Below, one piece after another: positions 17,537-26,670 of a DNA stretch of 64,000 nucleotides. The DNA is from CBFDBF01 sp050293315 (lineage in GTDB: Bacteria; Pseudomonadota; Gammaproteobacteria; Chromatiales; Chromatiaceae). The DNA lies in the NCBI GenBank assembly GCA_050293315.1, contig JBNKMS010000012.1:310001-374000 (forward strand). Reading direction: 5' to 3'. Under the pieces are notes generated by a model, which saw only the letters and a program-made list of their open reading frames with translations, did no database searches and had not been told where the DNA came from. The translations under genes were made by a program, and so were the position numbers. How positions within the stretch are numbered: the first letter of the stretch is position 1; each line of letters begins with the position of its first letter.

Positions 17537-19422
17537 TGAGTGGAGGACTTGCCTTTATTGAGTTCAAGGAGGAGCTGGCGGTATTTGGAGGCCGCCTTGC
17601 CGATTGTCGGGTTGTAACTGTCTCGCCCTCGGCCCGGGTAACGCTCTCAAGTGCTGAAACACCATATTTCTCTAGCAAAGGCTTTTTTGATAAGGAGAGT
17701 CATAAATCGGTACTCGATGCTTCTGTCAGGATCATCGAACTGCTTGAGCCGGCTTTTGATCGTCTTGAATATCCGCTGACACGCCATTGTTTCAAGCATA
17801 CTTGTATCTTCTATCTACGCTTTTATCTGCATTATTGGCTATCGCAATTGGAATTGATAGACAATGCGGTTAAGAAACTTAAGCCTGATGCCTTGTTTGT
17901 CCAGCCATCCAGTGATCTTGACCGACTTGAGGTCCCTATTGCTAGAGAGGAAAAACTGTTAGGAAGGGTGGTGCTGGCCTATGCACAGGCGCATGGAGTT
18001 GAGGCTATAGAGATGCCTGGAAATCGTCATGCAGATAGCAGGCGAAGCGGCCCTCGCTGGATCGTCTATAGGTGGATATTTGAGCTGTTCCTCATGCTGT
18101 ATCGTGTTGTATCTATGCGTCGTAAGGTGGTGGTTGCGCCGACAGATACCAATAATATGTCCGTGTTGATGGAGAGACTTCGGTTGGTGATTAGTGGAGA
18201 GCTGCCGGTCTTTCTCTCTATTCCTCGTAAGTCGTTAAAGGCTAGAGTCAGGGATCTTGTTTGTGCGAAGTCTTTCTTTTTCCCATTTTTGCCAGAGCGT
18301 GCAAGCAAGAAAGCGCAACAGCAATTCACCGAGAGTTGGCAAGTGGTTTTGCAGGAGCTGTATCGACGTATTGATGTGAACGCAGAACCGTTTCACTACA
18401 ATGGTGTTGATTTGTCGACGGCTATCAAGATCTTTTTGGGCCATGGTTTGACGCGCGAGATGCATCACATCAATGCGCAGGTCGAGGCCATGGAGAAGAT
18501 AATTAGTGTGAAAGAGCCGGCTATATGTCTATCACAGCATGCGTTGGGCCTTAGCTACGCTCTAGGAGAATTGTGTCGTGAGCGGAATATTCCTGCTTTG
18601 CTTATTTCCCATGGGTCACACACTGCGCAGACTTCGGAGCAGGCCCGCCAGGAATGGGAGGTACATGGTCGTACGCTGTTTAATAGTCATTACCCCTATG
18701 TTGCTATTCAATCGCCTTTTGCCAGGCAGTTTTATGATCAGCAACAGATGTTGTCGCAGGCCGTGAATACAGGCCCCCTGCTGTTCGCAGGTCGTGTAGA
18801 GACAGAACAAGATAACGTTTCGCTTCGTGAAAATCTTTTCGGCAAACATGCTGAAAAAAGGATCTTATTGCATGCTGGCACCCCTAAGACATGGCGTGCC
18901 TTTAGGCCTTGGGTATACGAAACGGTTGATGAGTATGTGCAGAATATTATTGACTTGATTCAGGCGACTGAGGCTGTGCCAGGCATGTATTTGGCAATAC
19001 GTTTCCGCCCTATTCCAGATCTAACGCTGCATGAGCTGCGTCAACTGTTGCCTGAATCTGAATCTTATGGGATCTATTCGTCGGGGTCTTTTGCTGATTA
19101 TCTGCTTGCATCAGATGTTCTGATAAGTTATTCATCAACAACCATTGAGGAGGCCTTGCAGAACGATATTCCGGTGCTGCAATATGATCCCCAGGATAAG
19201 TATTGTCATATCGCCGGCCAAAGACTCAGTGCAGATGGGGCGGAGGCCCTCTCTCCAGTTTACTATATTGGTTCAAAACAAGATCTGGTAGCAGGTATGA
19301 GTTGGCTGAAGATGCAACACCTGGACAGTGATATCAAGCAGTCACTCAAATGGTCTGACTACAGAATGGAGTCAGTTGCAGTCTCTAGATGGCTGAGAGA
19401 TATGGGTGCTGCAATCCATTAG
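17536..19422 (+). CDS. Surface-carbohydrate biosynthesis protein, probable GT-B glycosyltransferase
   Basis: The 628-residue protein has an N-terminal region of about 170 residues, a hydrophobic stretch at 174-195, and a C-terminal region ending in a GT-B-like half: FGKHAEKRILLHAGTPKTW, IRFRPIPDL, then YLLASDVLISYSSTTIEEAL and QYDPQDKY. The last motifs resemble the donor-binding end of capsule and CDP-glycerol-type transferases. ISHGSH and QSPFARQFY are also typical of large surface-carbohydrate proteins. It shares its overall layout with the genes at 14.5 and 30.2 kb. The ATG overlaps the upstream TAA by one base. The donor and acceptor are unknown. Confidence 0.6.
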   Translation: MSGGLAFIEFKEELAVFGGRLADCRVVTVSPSARVTLSSAETPYFSSKGFFDKESHKSVLDASVRIIELLEPAFDRLEYPLTRHCFKHTCIFYLRFYLHYWLSQLELIDNAVKKLKPDALFVQPSSDLDRLEVPIAREEKLLGRVVLAYAQAHGVEAIEMPGNRHADSRRSGPRWIVYRWIFELFLMLYRVVSMRRKVVVAPTDTNNMSVLMERLRLVISGELPVFLSIPRKSLKARVRDLVCAKSFFFPFLPERASKKAQQQFTESWQVVLQELYRRIDVNAEPFHYNGVDLSTAIKIFLGHGLTREMHHINAQVEAMEKIISVKEPAICLSQHALGLSYALGELCRERNIPALLISHGSHTAQTSEQARQEWEVHGRTLFNSHYPYVAIQSPFARQFYDQQQMLSQAVNTGPLLFAGRVETEQDNVSLRENLFGKHAEKRILLHAGTPKTWRAFRPWVYETVDEYVQNIIDLIQATEAVPGMYLAIRFRPIPDLTLHELRQLLPESESYGIYSSGSFADYLLASDVLISYSSTTIEEALQNDIPVLQYDPQDKYCHIAGQRLSADGAEALSPVYYIGSKQDLVAGMSWLKMQHLDSDIKQSLKWSDYRMESVAVSRWLRDMGAAIH

Positions 19423-19474
19423 TATTATTAGTTAATAATATGCTATCCATTTGAGACGCAATTTAGGAATTACT

Positions 19475-20656
19475 ATGCAATCAATCAACGTCTTGATAAT
19501 CGGCACTGGAATGTACGCTACTGGAAGGGGTACCAATGGCTTCGGTACCATACTGCCGGCTATAGGGGAGTGGAAACGACAGGGTGGAGGTGTCGGTAAA
19601 GTATGGTTGTCTGGTACAAATGGCCGGCATTCCCAGGAGGCAAAACTGAAGGCCGATGAATTGGCCGAGTTGAGCGGTATCCGGTTGGATCTGGAGTTCC
19701 ATCCGCAGGCTGATCAGGTTGATCATGCGGCATATAAGGATTTACTAAGTAAGATTCCAAGGCCTGCATGCGCAATCATCGTGGTACCGGATCATCTGCA
19801 TTATCAAGTAGCCAAGGATTGTTTGGAGGCAGATTTGCCGGTATTGGTGGTAAAGCCATTGACGCCAACGGTGGCGGAGGGGAAGGCCCTTATCGAACTT
19901 GCCGGTCAGAAGGGCCTCTACGCAACGGTGGAATTTCATAAGCGCTGGGATAAGGCCAATTTGATGATGCGTGATGTAATACAGTCCGGGCGCATCGGTG
20001 ATCCGTTGTATTGCTGGGTGGAATACAGTCAACGCAAATCGATCCCTAGCGAGGTCTTTCGTGGTTGGGCTGATAAGACCACTATCTTGCAATATCTTGG
20101 GATTCATTACATCGATATGGTGCGTTTTCTGACGCAGGCTGTGCCCAAACGCGTGATGTGTGTTGGACAAAAAAACTGGCTTTCTGAACATGGAGTTGAC
20201 ACCTATGATTCGATGCAGACAATGATTGAATGGCAGATGCCTGGTGGTAACTGCTTTACCCAAACACTTTTAAATAACTGGATTGATCCGGAGACCACCA
20301 GTGCGATGTCGGACCAGAAGATAAAAATGGTCGGCACCCATGGGCGTTTCGAGTCTGACCAGAAAGAGCGAGGCATTCGTATTAATATTGATGGCTCCTG
20401 TCTGGAACAGCCCAACCCTGATTTCTGCACGGCTTATGGAACAGAGCCGGGGCAGATGGAGTGGCGAGGCTACGGGATCGACAGTGTGTGCTGCTTTCTG
20501 GATGATGTGCGTGCCCTGGAAAGGGGTGAGACAAGTATTAAGGAGCTGGAACGCATGCGCCCCACCTTTGCTGAGGCTTTGATTAGTACCGCGGTAGTGG
20601 AGGCTGCGCATAACAGCTTGCTGGAAAACAACAGCTGGCAGCCGGTCGATATTTAG
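19475..20656 (+). CDS. Gfo/Idh/MocA-family oxidoreductase
   Basis: The ATG at 19475, preceded by AGGAA at 19465-19469, is preferred over the TTG at 19451, because the Rossmann motif VLIIGTGMYATGRGT then starts close to the N-terminus. This gives 393 residues. A CAIIVVPDHLHYQVAKDC segment, KPLTPTVAEGK (the EKP-type motif as VKPL) and EFHKRWDKA are consistent with the family; GIHYIDMVRFL holds the probable catalytic histidine. Such enzymes oxidise or reduce sugars or sugar acids. Thirteen bases separate it from the cytidylyltransferase that follows, which suggests its product or precursor is a sugar acid later activated with CMP. Confidence 0.8.
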   Translation: MQSINVLIIGTGMYATGRGTNGFGTILPAIGEWKRQGGGVGKVWLSGTNGRHSQEAKLKADELAELSGIRLDLEFHPQADQVDHAAYKDLLSKIPRPACAIIVVPDHLHYQVAKDCLEADLPVLVVKPLTPTVAEGKALIELAGQKGLYATVEFHKRWDKANLMMRDVIQSGRIGDPLYCWVEYSQRKSIPSEVFRGWADKTTILQYLGIHYIDMVRFLTQAVPKRVMCVGQKNWLSEHGVDTYDSMQTMIEWQMPGGNCFTQTLLNNWIDPETTSAMSDQKIKMVGTHGRFESDQKERGIRINIDGSCLEQPNPDFCTAYGTEPGQMEWRGYGIDSVCCFLDDVRALERGETSIKELERMRPTFAEALISTAVVEAAHNSLLENNSWQPVDI

Positions 20657-20669
20657 AGAAGGTCATCAA

Positions 20670-21392
20670 ATGAGTAAGCCCATAATTTATGCCATGATCC
20701 CTGCTCGTTACGGCAGCACTCGTCTGAAGATGAAAAATCTTGCGCTGATCAACGGAAAGCCGATGATAAGTTATGCTATTGAGGCTGCCAAGGATTCGGG
20801 AGTATTCGACAAGGTATTGGTGAATTCAGAACACGATGTTTTCAGGCAAATCGCTGATAGGTATCAGGTAGATTTCTACCATCGTCCGGAAGATTTGGGC
20901 TCATCTCAGGCCAAGAGCGATAGTGTAGTGGCGGATTTTATGCGGGCGCATCCTGAGGCGGATATTATTGTATGGGTGAATTCAACTTCTCCATTTCAGA
21001 CTGGCGATGAAGTGGCAGAAGTGGTCAATCATTTCGTGGATAATGGACTTGATTCGCTGATTACCGTGGAGAATAAACAGGTTCACTGTCTCTATCAGGG
21101 AGAGCCGCTCAATTACAGCGTTGATGGTTTGTTCGCCCAGACCCAGGATCTTGAGCCGGTACAGCCATTTGTCTATTCAATTATGATGTGGCGATCGAAG
21201 GTTTTTCTTAAGGAGTTTGAGGAAAAGGGCTGCGCTCTGTTTTGTGGCGAATTCGGCGCCTATCCGGCGCGAAAGCTTACCGGAATTATTATCAAGACAC
21301 AGGATGATTTGATGACGGCCGATCTGCTGATGCGGGGTGTGGCATCGCAGAATGGGGATTACCAACTCGAGTATGATGAATTGGTGAATTAA
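20670..21392 (+). CDS. CMP-sugar synthetase (acylneuraminate cytidylyltransferase family)
   Basis: The 240-residue protein begins MIPARYGSTRLKMKNLA after a short lead and has VNSEHD and WVNSTSPFQTGDE, the CTP-binding and catalytic regions of NeuA-family enzymes. The second position of the signature (RYGSTRLKMKN) differs from PseF at 11.5 kb (RGGSKRLPRKN), so the two are paralogues and not duplicates. It should activate a sugar acid with CTP. Neighbours are a Gfo/Idh/MocA dehydrogenase and a methyltransferase. The Shine-Dalgarno AGAAGG (20655-20660) is well placed. Confidence 0.8.
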   Translation: MSKPIIYAMIPARYGSTRLKMKNLALINGKPMISYAIEAAKDSGVFDKVLVNSEHDVFRQIADRYQVDFYHRPEDLGSSQAKSDSVVADFMRAHPEADIIVWVNSTSPFQTGDEVAEVVNHFVDNGLDSLITVENKQVHCLYQGEPLNYSVDGLFAQTQDLEPVQPFVYSIMMWRSKVFLKEFEEKGCALFCGEFGAYPARKLTGIIIKTQDDLMTADLLMRGVASQNGDYQLEYDELVN

Positions 21393-21400
21393 GATCCGCT

Positions 21401-22435
21401 ATGGATAAAACTCGCATGCTGCTGGGTCAGAGGTATAAAAAGGATTTCTTGCTGAACCGTTATAAGGCTGGGCGCATTAAATGGAATGCAGACAATCTGC
21501 AGACCGCAAGCCATAGTCATTGCCCTATTTGCGGGGCCAAAAAGGCAGGCGTGATTGCTGAGGTGGATCGCATAGGCTTTCCGTGTGATACAGTCATCTG
21601 CAATCAGTGCCAGTTTGTCTTCAACGATAGCTATATTGCCAATCCCACTGAGTTCTATAGTCAGGAATGGGCGACAGAGCGCTGGGTAAATCCAGAAGAG
21701 AGCTTCCTGCGCAGAAGCGCGCCTGATGCCTATGCCTGGAAACGTTTGGCATTTATAGGCCAAACTATTGGTAGTGAGGTTTATGGCGGTATCGGCAGCG
21801 TGTTGGAGGTGGGGTGCGGTGATGGATGTAATCTATTACCGCATCATCTCATGGGTAAGAAAGTTACGGGCTGTGATTTTGATGATAGATTTCTACAGCC
21901 TGGCAGAGAGCGGGGGATGGAGCTAATGCAGGGCGATATCAATGCCGTTTCATTGGAGCGCTCATTCGATCTAATTATGCTAATCCATTCTTTTGAGCAT
22001 GTAGTGGACCTATTCGACAGCATTGACCAGGTGAAACAACGTCTGGATGTGGGGGGCATGGTTTATGTGGAGGTCCCTGGCCTGCTGAACTGGAATCGTC
22101 CCCGCCGGCGAGCTATCCAAGATATGGGGTTGCGGTCATCAAATAATTTTTTGAATTATCTGCAGTTGCAGCATAATTACCATTTTGATCTGGGACATCT
22201 TGGTTTTCTGTGGGAACAGGCAGGATTTGATATGATCTACGGGGATGAGTGGGTGCGCGCTCTATTTGTTAAGTCATCAAATGATGATAAGGATAAAGCT
22301 GCTGAATTCAAATACAAGGGCCAGCAAGATACCGATGTTCTCCAGCATTTGCGGCAGGTGGAAAGTGATTTTCTTTCTCCCGGAAATATTCTTTGCAAGG
22401 GCATCCAGGCCATAACTAATAAATTTTGTAATTGA
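21401..22435 (+). CDS. Zinc-ribbon class I SAM methyltransferase
   Basis: The 344-residue protein has an N-terminal zinc-binding pair (CPICGAKK and CNQC, near residues 41-70), a SAM-binding loop VLEVGCGDGCNLLP and a post-loop HSFEHVVDL. This arrangement is typical of the methyltransferase_23-type enzymes that act on nucleotide or lipid-linked sugars and on small polyketide-like groups. The likely role is methylation of a glycan residue or its side chain. The start ATG lies 8 bases after the cytidylyltransferase stop, with AAGATCC as a weak ribosome site. The gene sits between two CMP-sugar synthetase genes. Confidence 0.75.
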   Translation: MDKTRMLLGQRYKKDFLLNRYKAGRIKWNADNLQTASHSHCPICGAKKAGVIAEVDRIGFPCDTVICNQCQFVFNDSYIANPTEFYSQEWATERWVNPEESFLRRSAPDAYAWKRLAFIGQTIGSEVYGGIGSVLEVGCGDGCNLLPHHLMGKKVTGCDFDDRFLQPGRERGMELMQGDINAVSLERSFDLIMLIHSFEHVVDLFDSIDQVKQRLDVGGMVYVEVPGLLNWNRPRRRAIQDMGLRSSNNFLNYLQLQHNYHFDLGHLGFLWEQAGFDMIYGDEWVRALFVKSSNDDKDKAAEFKYKGQQDTDVLQHLRQVESDFLSPGNILCKGIQAITNKFCN

Positions 22436-22450
22436 TTATTGTATAAATCT

Positions 22451-23806
22451 ATGTCAAAGCTCTGCTCGATTATTATCCGAACCAAAAATGAGGAGCGCTG
22501 GATCAGCTCCTGCCTCTCTTCAGTGTTCAATCAAACATACAGTAATTACGAAGTCATCGTTGTCGATAACGAGAGTGACGATCGCAGTCTGGAAAAGGCC
22601 AGGCAATTTCCTATATCAAAGGTAGTAACAATTAAGGAGTATCTGCCGGGCGCTTCGCTCAATAGTGGTATTGAGGCCTGCTCCGGCGATTATATCGTCT
22701 GTCTTTCGGGACACTGCGTTCCGGTTGATGAGCGTTGGTTGGAGAATTTGGTTAATACGCTGGAAGAGGATGAATCATATGCTGGTGTTTATGGGCGGCA
22801 GGAGCCTATGGCTTTCACCACCCCGGCGGATAAGAGGGATCTATTGTTGGTCTTTGGTCTGGATAAGCGGATACAGCAAAAAGACAGCTTCTTTCACAAT
22901 GCAAATTCGATATTAAGAAGGGGTCTATGGGAAGAAGTGCCATTTGATCCAGAGGTGACCAATATCGAAGACCGCATCTGGGGACAGGAGATGCTCAACC
23001 GGGGCTATAAACTTGTGTATGAGCCACAAGCCAGCGTTTATCATTATCATGGCATCCATCAAGATGGTAATGTGGAGCGCTGTAATAATGTTGTGCGCAT
23101 TATTGAAGGAATGCAGGAGGAGACGCATGTTCGGGGTAGGCTGGATGCCAATCAGATGGAGATAATAGCGATTATCCCGGTAAAGGGGAGGGATTGGTTG
23201 ATCGCTGAACGACCGCAAATGGCATATACCATAGAAGCGGCGAAGGCCTCTAGGTATGTTACCCGAGTATTTGTCACTACGGATGATGAGGAAACGGCTA
23301 AAATCGCTGAATCCCTAGGCGCGGAGTGTCCGTTTATTCGTTCCGAGAACCTGGCGAAGGACTATATTGGTCTGGAAACCGTTTTGCGTGATGCTGTGGA
23401 AAAATTGGAAGAGTCCGGTGTGTACCCGGATTTGGTTGTGAGTCTGGAAGAGACATTCCCATTCAGGTCATCAGGCCTTATTGACGACATCATTGATCAC
23501 ACGCTGGACGAAGGCTTTGATTCGGTATTGGCGGCCAAGAGAGAGAGTGGCTCTCTGTGGCAAGAGGACGGAAAAGGTAGTTATGGACGCCTGGATAGTG
23601 GCGATGCCCCACGTATATATAAAGAGAAATCATATGTTGGATTAAAAGGTCTGTGTTGTGTCACCCATCCTGAATTTATCCGCCAGGAGAGGGTTCTGGG
23701 AAACAAAGTTGGCCTGTATGAAGTGGATTCTCCGCTGGCAGCTCTAGAGGTGCGAGATGAAAATAGTCGCCAGATAGCCGGGCAATTGTTGACCGTGGAC
23801 TCATAA
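22451..23806 (+). CDS. GT2 glycosyltransferase fused to CMP-sugar synthetase
   Basis: The ATG at 22451 is chosen over the TTG at 22439 because the GT2 core starts immediately after it. Residues 1 to about 235 are a GT-A family 2 transferase: SIIIRTKNEERWISSCL, EVIVVDNESDD, CLSGHCVP and DRIWGQEM. From about 238 the protein turns into a NeuA-like cytidylyltransferase: IIAIIPVKGRDWL, FVTTDDEETAKIAESLGA and LVVSLEETFPFRSS. The signature is weakened (VKGRDW in place of ARGGSK), so activity is not certain. Joining the enzyme that makes a CMP-sugar to one that transfers a sugar would allow channelling. The fusion is read through one uninterrupted frame with no stop. Confidence 0.75.
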   Translation: MSKLCSIIIRTKNEERWISSCLSSVFNQTYSNYEVIVVDNESDDRSLEKARQFPISKVVTIKEYLPGASLNSGIEACSGDYIVCLSGHCVPVDERWLENLVNTLEEDESYAGVYGRQEPMAFTTPADKRDLLLVFGLDKRIQQKDSFFHNANSILRRGLWEEVPFDPEVTNIEDRIWGQEMLNRGYKLVYEPQASVYHYHGIHQDGNVERCNNVVRIIEGMQEETHVRGRLDANQMEIIAIIPVKGRDWLIAERPQMAYTIEAAKASRYVTRVFVTTDDEETAKIAESLGAECPFIRSENLAKDYIGLETVLRDAVEKLEESGVYPDLVVSLEETFPFRSSGLIDDIIDHTLDEGFDSVLAAKRESGSLWQEDGKGSYGRLDSGDAPRIYKEKSYVGLKGLCCVTHPEFIRQERVLGNKVGLYEVDSPLAALEVRDENSRQIAGQLLTVDS

Positions 23807-23808
23807 TT

Positions 23809-25020
23809 ATGTCATCGGAAATGCCGACGACATGGGACTACATAATAATTGGTGCTGGAATATCAGGATTGACAATTGCTTGGGAGCTCCGGGCGAGAGA
23901 GGCGGATGCCAGGATATTGATTCTGGAGAAGGAGAGTGGGTTAGGGCTGCATGGTAGCGGCCGCAACAGCGGTATTCTGCATTCAGGGATCTATTATCCA
24001 GAGAATTCTCTCAAGGCAAAGATATGTGCAGCCGGCGCCAACGCTATGGCGGCCTATTGCGAAGAACATGGGTTGGCGATAAATCGCATAGGCAAGGTTA
24101 TAGTGCCAACAAGGGCCGAGGATGATCCTCAGGTAGATTTGCTGGCACAGCGTGCAGTCGCCAATGGCGCGGCTGTCGAGATACTGGATGAACGGCAATT
24201 GAGAGAGGTGGAGCCGGAGGCTAGAAGTGCATCAGGTAGAGCGCTTTTCTCCCCGGATACTGCGGTTGTTGATCCTAAGGCGGTTTTGCTTCATCTGAGC
24301 GAAAGACTCCTGTCTCTAGGGGTCAGGCTGCAATTTGGAGCCCAAATCGATGCGCTTGAGCCGTCTTGCTCCGAGATTCAGATAAATGGTTTGCGCTGTC
24401 GCTATGGGGTTCTGTTCAATGCAGCAGGCCAGCATGCCGATACAATTGCCCGGTTGTTTGGTGTAGGTATGCGGTATACGCTGATCCCATTTCGTGGCAA
24501 ATATTATAGATTGGCCGATGCTGCAGAGATTCAGCTCAGGCATCTAATATACCCAGTACCAGACTTGGCAATGCCTTTTTTGGGTATACATTCTGTAACG
24601 ACGACATCCGGTGACAGCTATTTCGGGCCATCGGCAATACCAGCGTTTGGTCGAGAACATTATGCAGGGATCAAAGGGATGAGGGTTAACGAGGCATTAT
24701 CGACAATGAATCACCTGGCGCAGCAATATTTCCTCGATAATTATGGTTTTCGCCAATATGTGCATGAGGAGGCGGGCAGGTTTCTGAAGCGAAACTTCTA
24801 TCAGGCGGCGAAATTGTTGGTTCCTAGGTTGCGAGAAAGTGATTTGATTCCATCTGATAAAGTAGGAATAAGGGCTCAGCTTTATGATAAGAAAGATAGA
24901 AAATTGGAAATGGATTTCATTATTAAGAGAAAAGAGAACACAATTCACTTGTTGAATGCAATTTCACCGGCTTTTACCAGCTCATTTGAGATGGCAAAAA
25001 AGATTGTAGATGTAAACTAA
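23809..25020 (+). CDS. FAD-dependent oxidoreductase, L-2-hydroxyglutarate oxidase (LhgO)-like
   Basis: The 403-residue protein has a dinucleotide-binding start (YIIIGAGISGLTIAWEL), then GSGRNSGILHSGIYYPENS, which closely follows the HNSGVIHAG-Y-Y region of LhgO. FRGKYYRL and a C-terminal FAD loop with INAISPAFTSS are also recognisable. LhgO oxidises a 2-hydroxy acid to a 2-keto acid, passing electrons to quinones. In this locus a related 2-hydroxy sugar acid is a reasonable substrate, which would place it beside the LDH2-family gene and the aldolases that use 2-keto acids. It starts 2 bases after the GT2-NeuA stop and ends 7 bases before the next start. LhgO itself is a general metabolic enzyme, so its specific role here is inferred. 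Confidence 0.75.
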   Translation: MSSEMPTTWDYIIIGAGISGLTIAWELRAREADARILILEKESGLGLHGSGRNSGILHSGIYYPENSLKAKICAAGANAMAAYCEEHGLAINRIGKVIVPTRAEDDPQVDLLAQRAVANGAAVEILDERQLREVEPEARSASGRALFSPDTAVVDPKAVLLHLSERLLSLGVRLQFGAQIDALEPSCSEIQINGLRCRYGVLFNAAGQHADTIARLFGVGMRYTLIPFRGKYYRLADAAEIQLRHLIYPVPDLAMPFLGIHSVTTTSGDSYFGPSAIPAFGREHYAGIKGMRVNEALSTMNHLAQQYFLDNYGFRQYVHEEAGRFLKRNFYQAAKLLVPRLRESDLIPSDKVGIRAQLYDKKDRKLEMDFIIKRKENTIHLLNAISPAFTSSFEMAKKIVDVN

Positions 25021-25027
25021 AGGTTTA

Positions 25028-26647
25028 TTGATTGTGGCTATTAAAGTTTTAGACTGTACTCTTCGTGATGGCGGATATTATGGGGATTGGGATTTCTCAG
25101 AAGAGATAGTGCGCAAGTACTTGGCCGCTATTGCTACCTCAAAAGTAGATGTCGTGGAGATAGGATTCAGATCCTTACCGCAGGATAGATATCTTGGGGC
25201 ATTTGCGTTTAGCACGGATGATTTTCTGAAAACCTTGCCTCTTCCGGCAAAGACAGATATTGCAGTCATGGTTAATGCGAAGGAGATAGTTAATCATGCC
25301 GCAGGGATTGAGGATGCGATATCAAGGCTATTTGTTGAAAAACAAGATTCACCTGTAGATATAGTGCGTATTGCCACTCATCATTCAGATGTTGCGTCGT
25401 GCGAGCCAGTTGTAAGAGCACTGCATAGTAAAGGATATCGAGTTTTTTTGAATATCATGCAGGTGGATGGCCTCAAGGCTGATGAAGTTACAGGAATTGC
25501 GAGGTTGATTACTAAGTGGGATAGCGTTGAAACACTCTATTTTGCTGACTCTTTTGGCAATATGGATCAATTCTCTGTTGCAGAGATAATCCGGGCGCTG
25601 AGAGAGGGATGGGGCGGTAAGATTGGTATACATGCGCATGATAATAAAGGTTTAGCGCTAGTAAATTCGATTGCTGCCCTGGATCAAGGGATTGATTATA
25701 TTGATGCAACACTGCTAGGAATGGGGCGTGGGGCAGGAAATGCCAAAATGGAGAACTTACTTGTTGAGATAACCCAGAGAGGGTATGGGGCCTATTTTCC
25801 TGACGCGTTATTCCCCTTGGCGTTGAAAGAATTTAAAGAGCTACAGAAGCAGTATGAGTGGGGGCCAAATATATATTATTTTCTTTCTGCAATATATGGC
25901 ATACATCCGAGCTATATACAGGTAATGCTCGGTGGGGAGTTATATGACACGGAAGAGATTTTGTCTGCCATCAGCTTCCTCAAGTCAACTCGAGCGCCTT
26001 TCTACAGTTTTGAGAATATGTTGCGAGCACTATCTGGAGTGCCAGGAAATGAGCATGGAGAATGGAGTGCTACGGACTGGGTCAAGGGTCGAGATGTTTT
26101 GATTATCTCTTCTGGTCCGAGCACGAAGCGACATATCAGCGCGATACAACAATATGTGGACAAAAGAGATCCAATCGTATTGTGTCTGAATGTGAACCGT
26201 TGCGTTCCAGAAGAGATTATTACGGCATATGTGGCATGCCATGAGACCAGAATATTGATCGAGTCTGACCATTACCGGGAACTGGATAAGCCGCTTATCT
26301 TGCCGTTGAGCAGGGTTCCGGAAAGTATCAAAGAGACATTAGGCGGTGTCGAGGTGCTTGATTATGGAATGCGCATTGATGATGTCGGCATGCAGATCAT
26401 CAGTAATGGTTGTGTGTTGAATAATTCACTGTCACTATTTTATGCAATTGCTGTGGCTACGGCAGGCGGGGCAGATAGAATATTGCTCTCTGGTGTGGAT
26501 GGATACGATGCTTCAGACCCTAGGTATCAAGAGATGGTTACACTATTGGAGCAATATCAGCAGCTCGAAACGAAACTTCCAATATATTCTATTACTCCGA
26601 CAACATATCCCATTCAACAGCGTTCTGTATACGATCCAGATTTATAG
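25028..26647 (+). CDS. DRE-TIM aldolase (HMGL-like) fused to a glycosyltransferase-like C-terminal domain
   Basis: Residues 1 to about 310 form a DRE-TIM metallo-lyase barrel: DCTLRDGGYYG (R-D pair), FRSLPQDRYLG, FADSFGNMD and the metal-binding GIHAHDN followed by GMGRGAGN. This is closest to 4-hydroxy-2-oxovalerate aldolase or homocitrate-synthase relatives, which make or break C-C bonds at 2-keto acids. Residues 350-539 are a separate Rossmann-like domain with IISSGPSTKRH and later ADRILLSGVDGY. A GPS loop of this kind is seen in MAF/DUF115 proteins and CstII-type sialyltransferases, so this part may be a glycosyltransferase. The start is TTG at 25028 (AAAGG 4-5 bases upstream) or GTG at 25034. 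The fusion is intact in one frame. No known protein is assigned. Confidence 0.65.
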   Translation: MIVAIKVLDCTLRDGGYYGDWDFSEEIVRKYLAAIATSKVDVVEIGFRSLPQDRYLGAFAFSTDDFLKTLPLPAKTDIAVMVNAKEIVNHAAGIEDAISRLFVEKQDSPVDIVRIATHHSDVASCEPVVRALHSKGYRVFLNIMQVDGLKADEVTGIARLITKWDSVETLYFADSFGNMDQFSVAEIIRALREGWGGKIGIHAHDNKGLALVNSIAALDQGIDYIDATLLGMGRGAGNAKMENLLVEITQRGYGAYFPDALFPLALKEFKELQKQYEWGPNIYYFLSAIYGIHPSYIQVMLGGELYDTEEILSAISFLKSTRAPFYSFENMLRALSGVPGNEHGEWSATDWVKGRDVLIISSGPSTKRHISAIQQYVDKRDPIVLCLNVNRCVPEEIITAYVACHETRILIESDHYRELDKPLILPLSRVPESIKETLGGVEVLDYGMRIDDVGMQIISNGCVLNNSLSLFYAIAVATAGGADRILLSGVDGYDASDPRYQEMVTLLEQYQQLETKLPIYSITPTTYPIQQRSVYDPDL

Positions 26648-26670
26648 AGAACTGTTTTTCAGGCAAGAGT

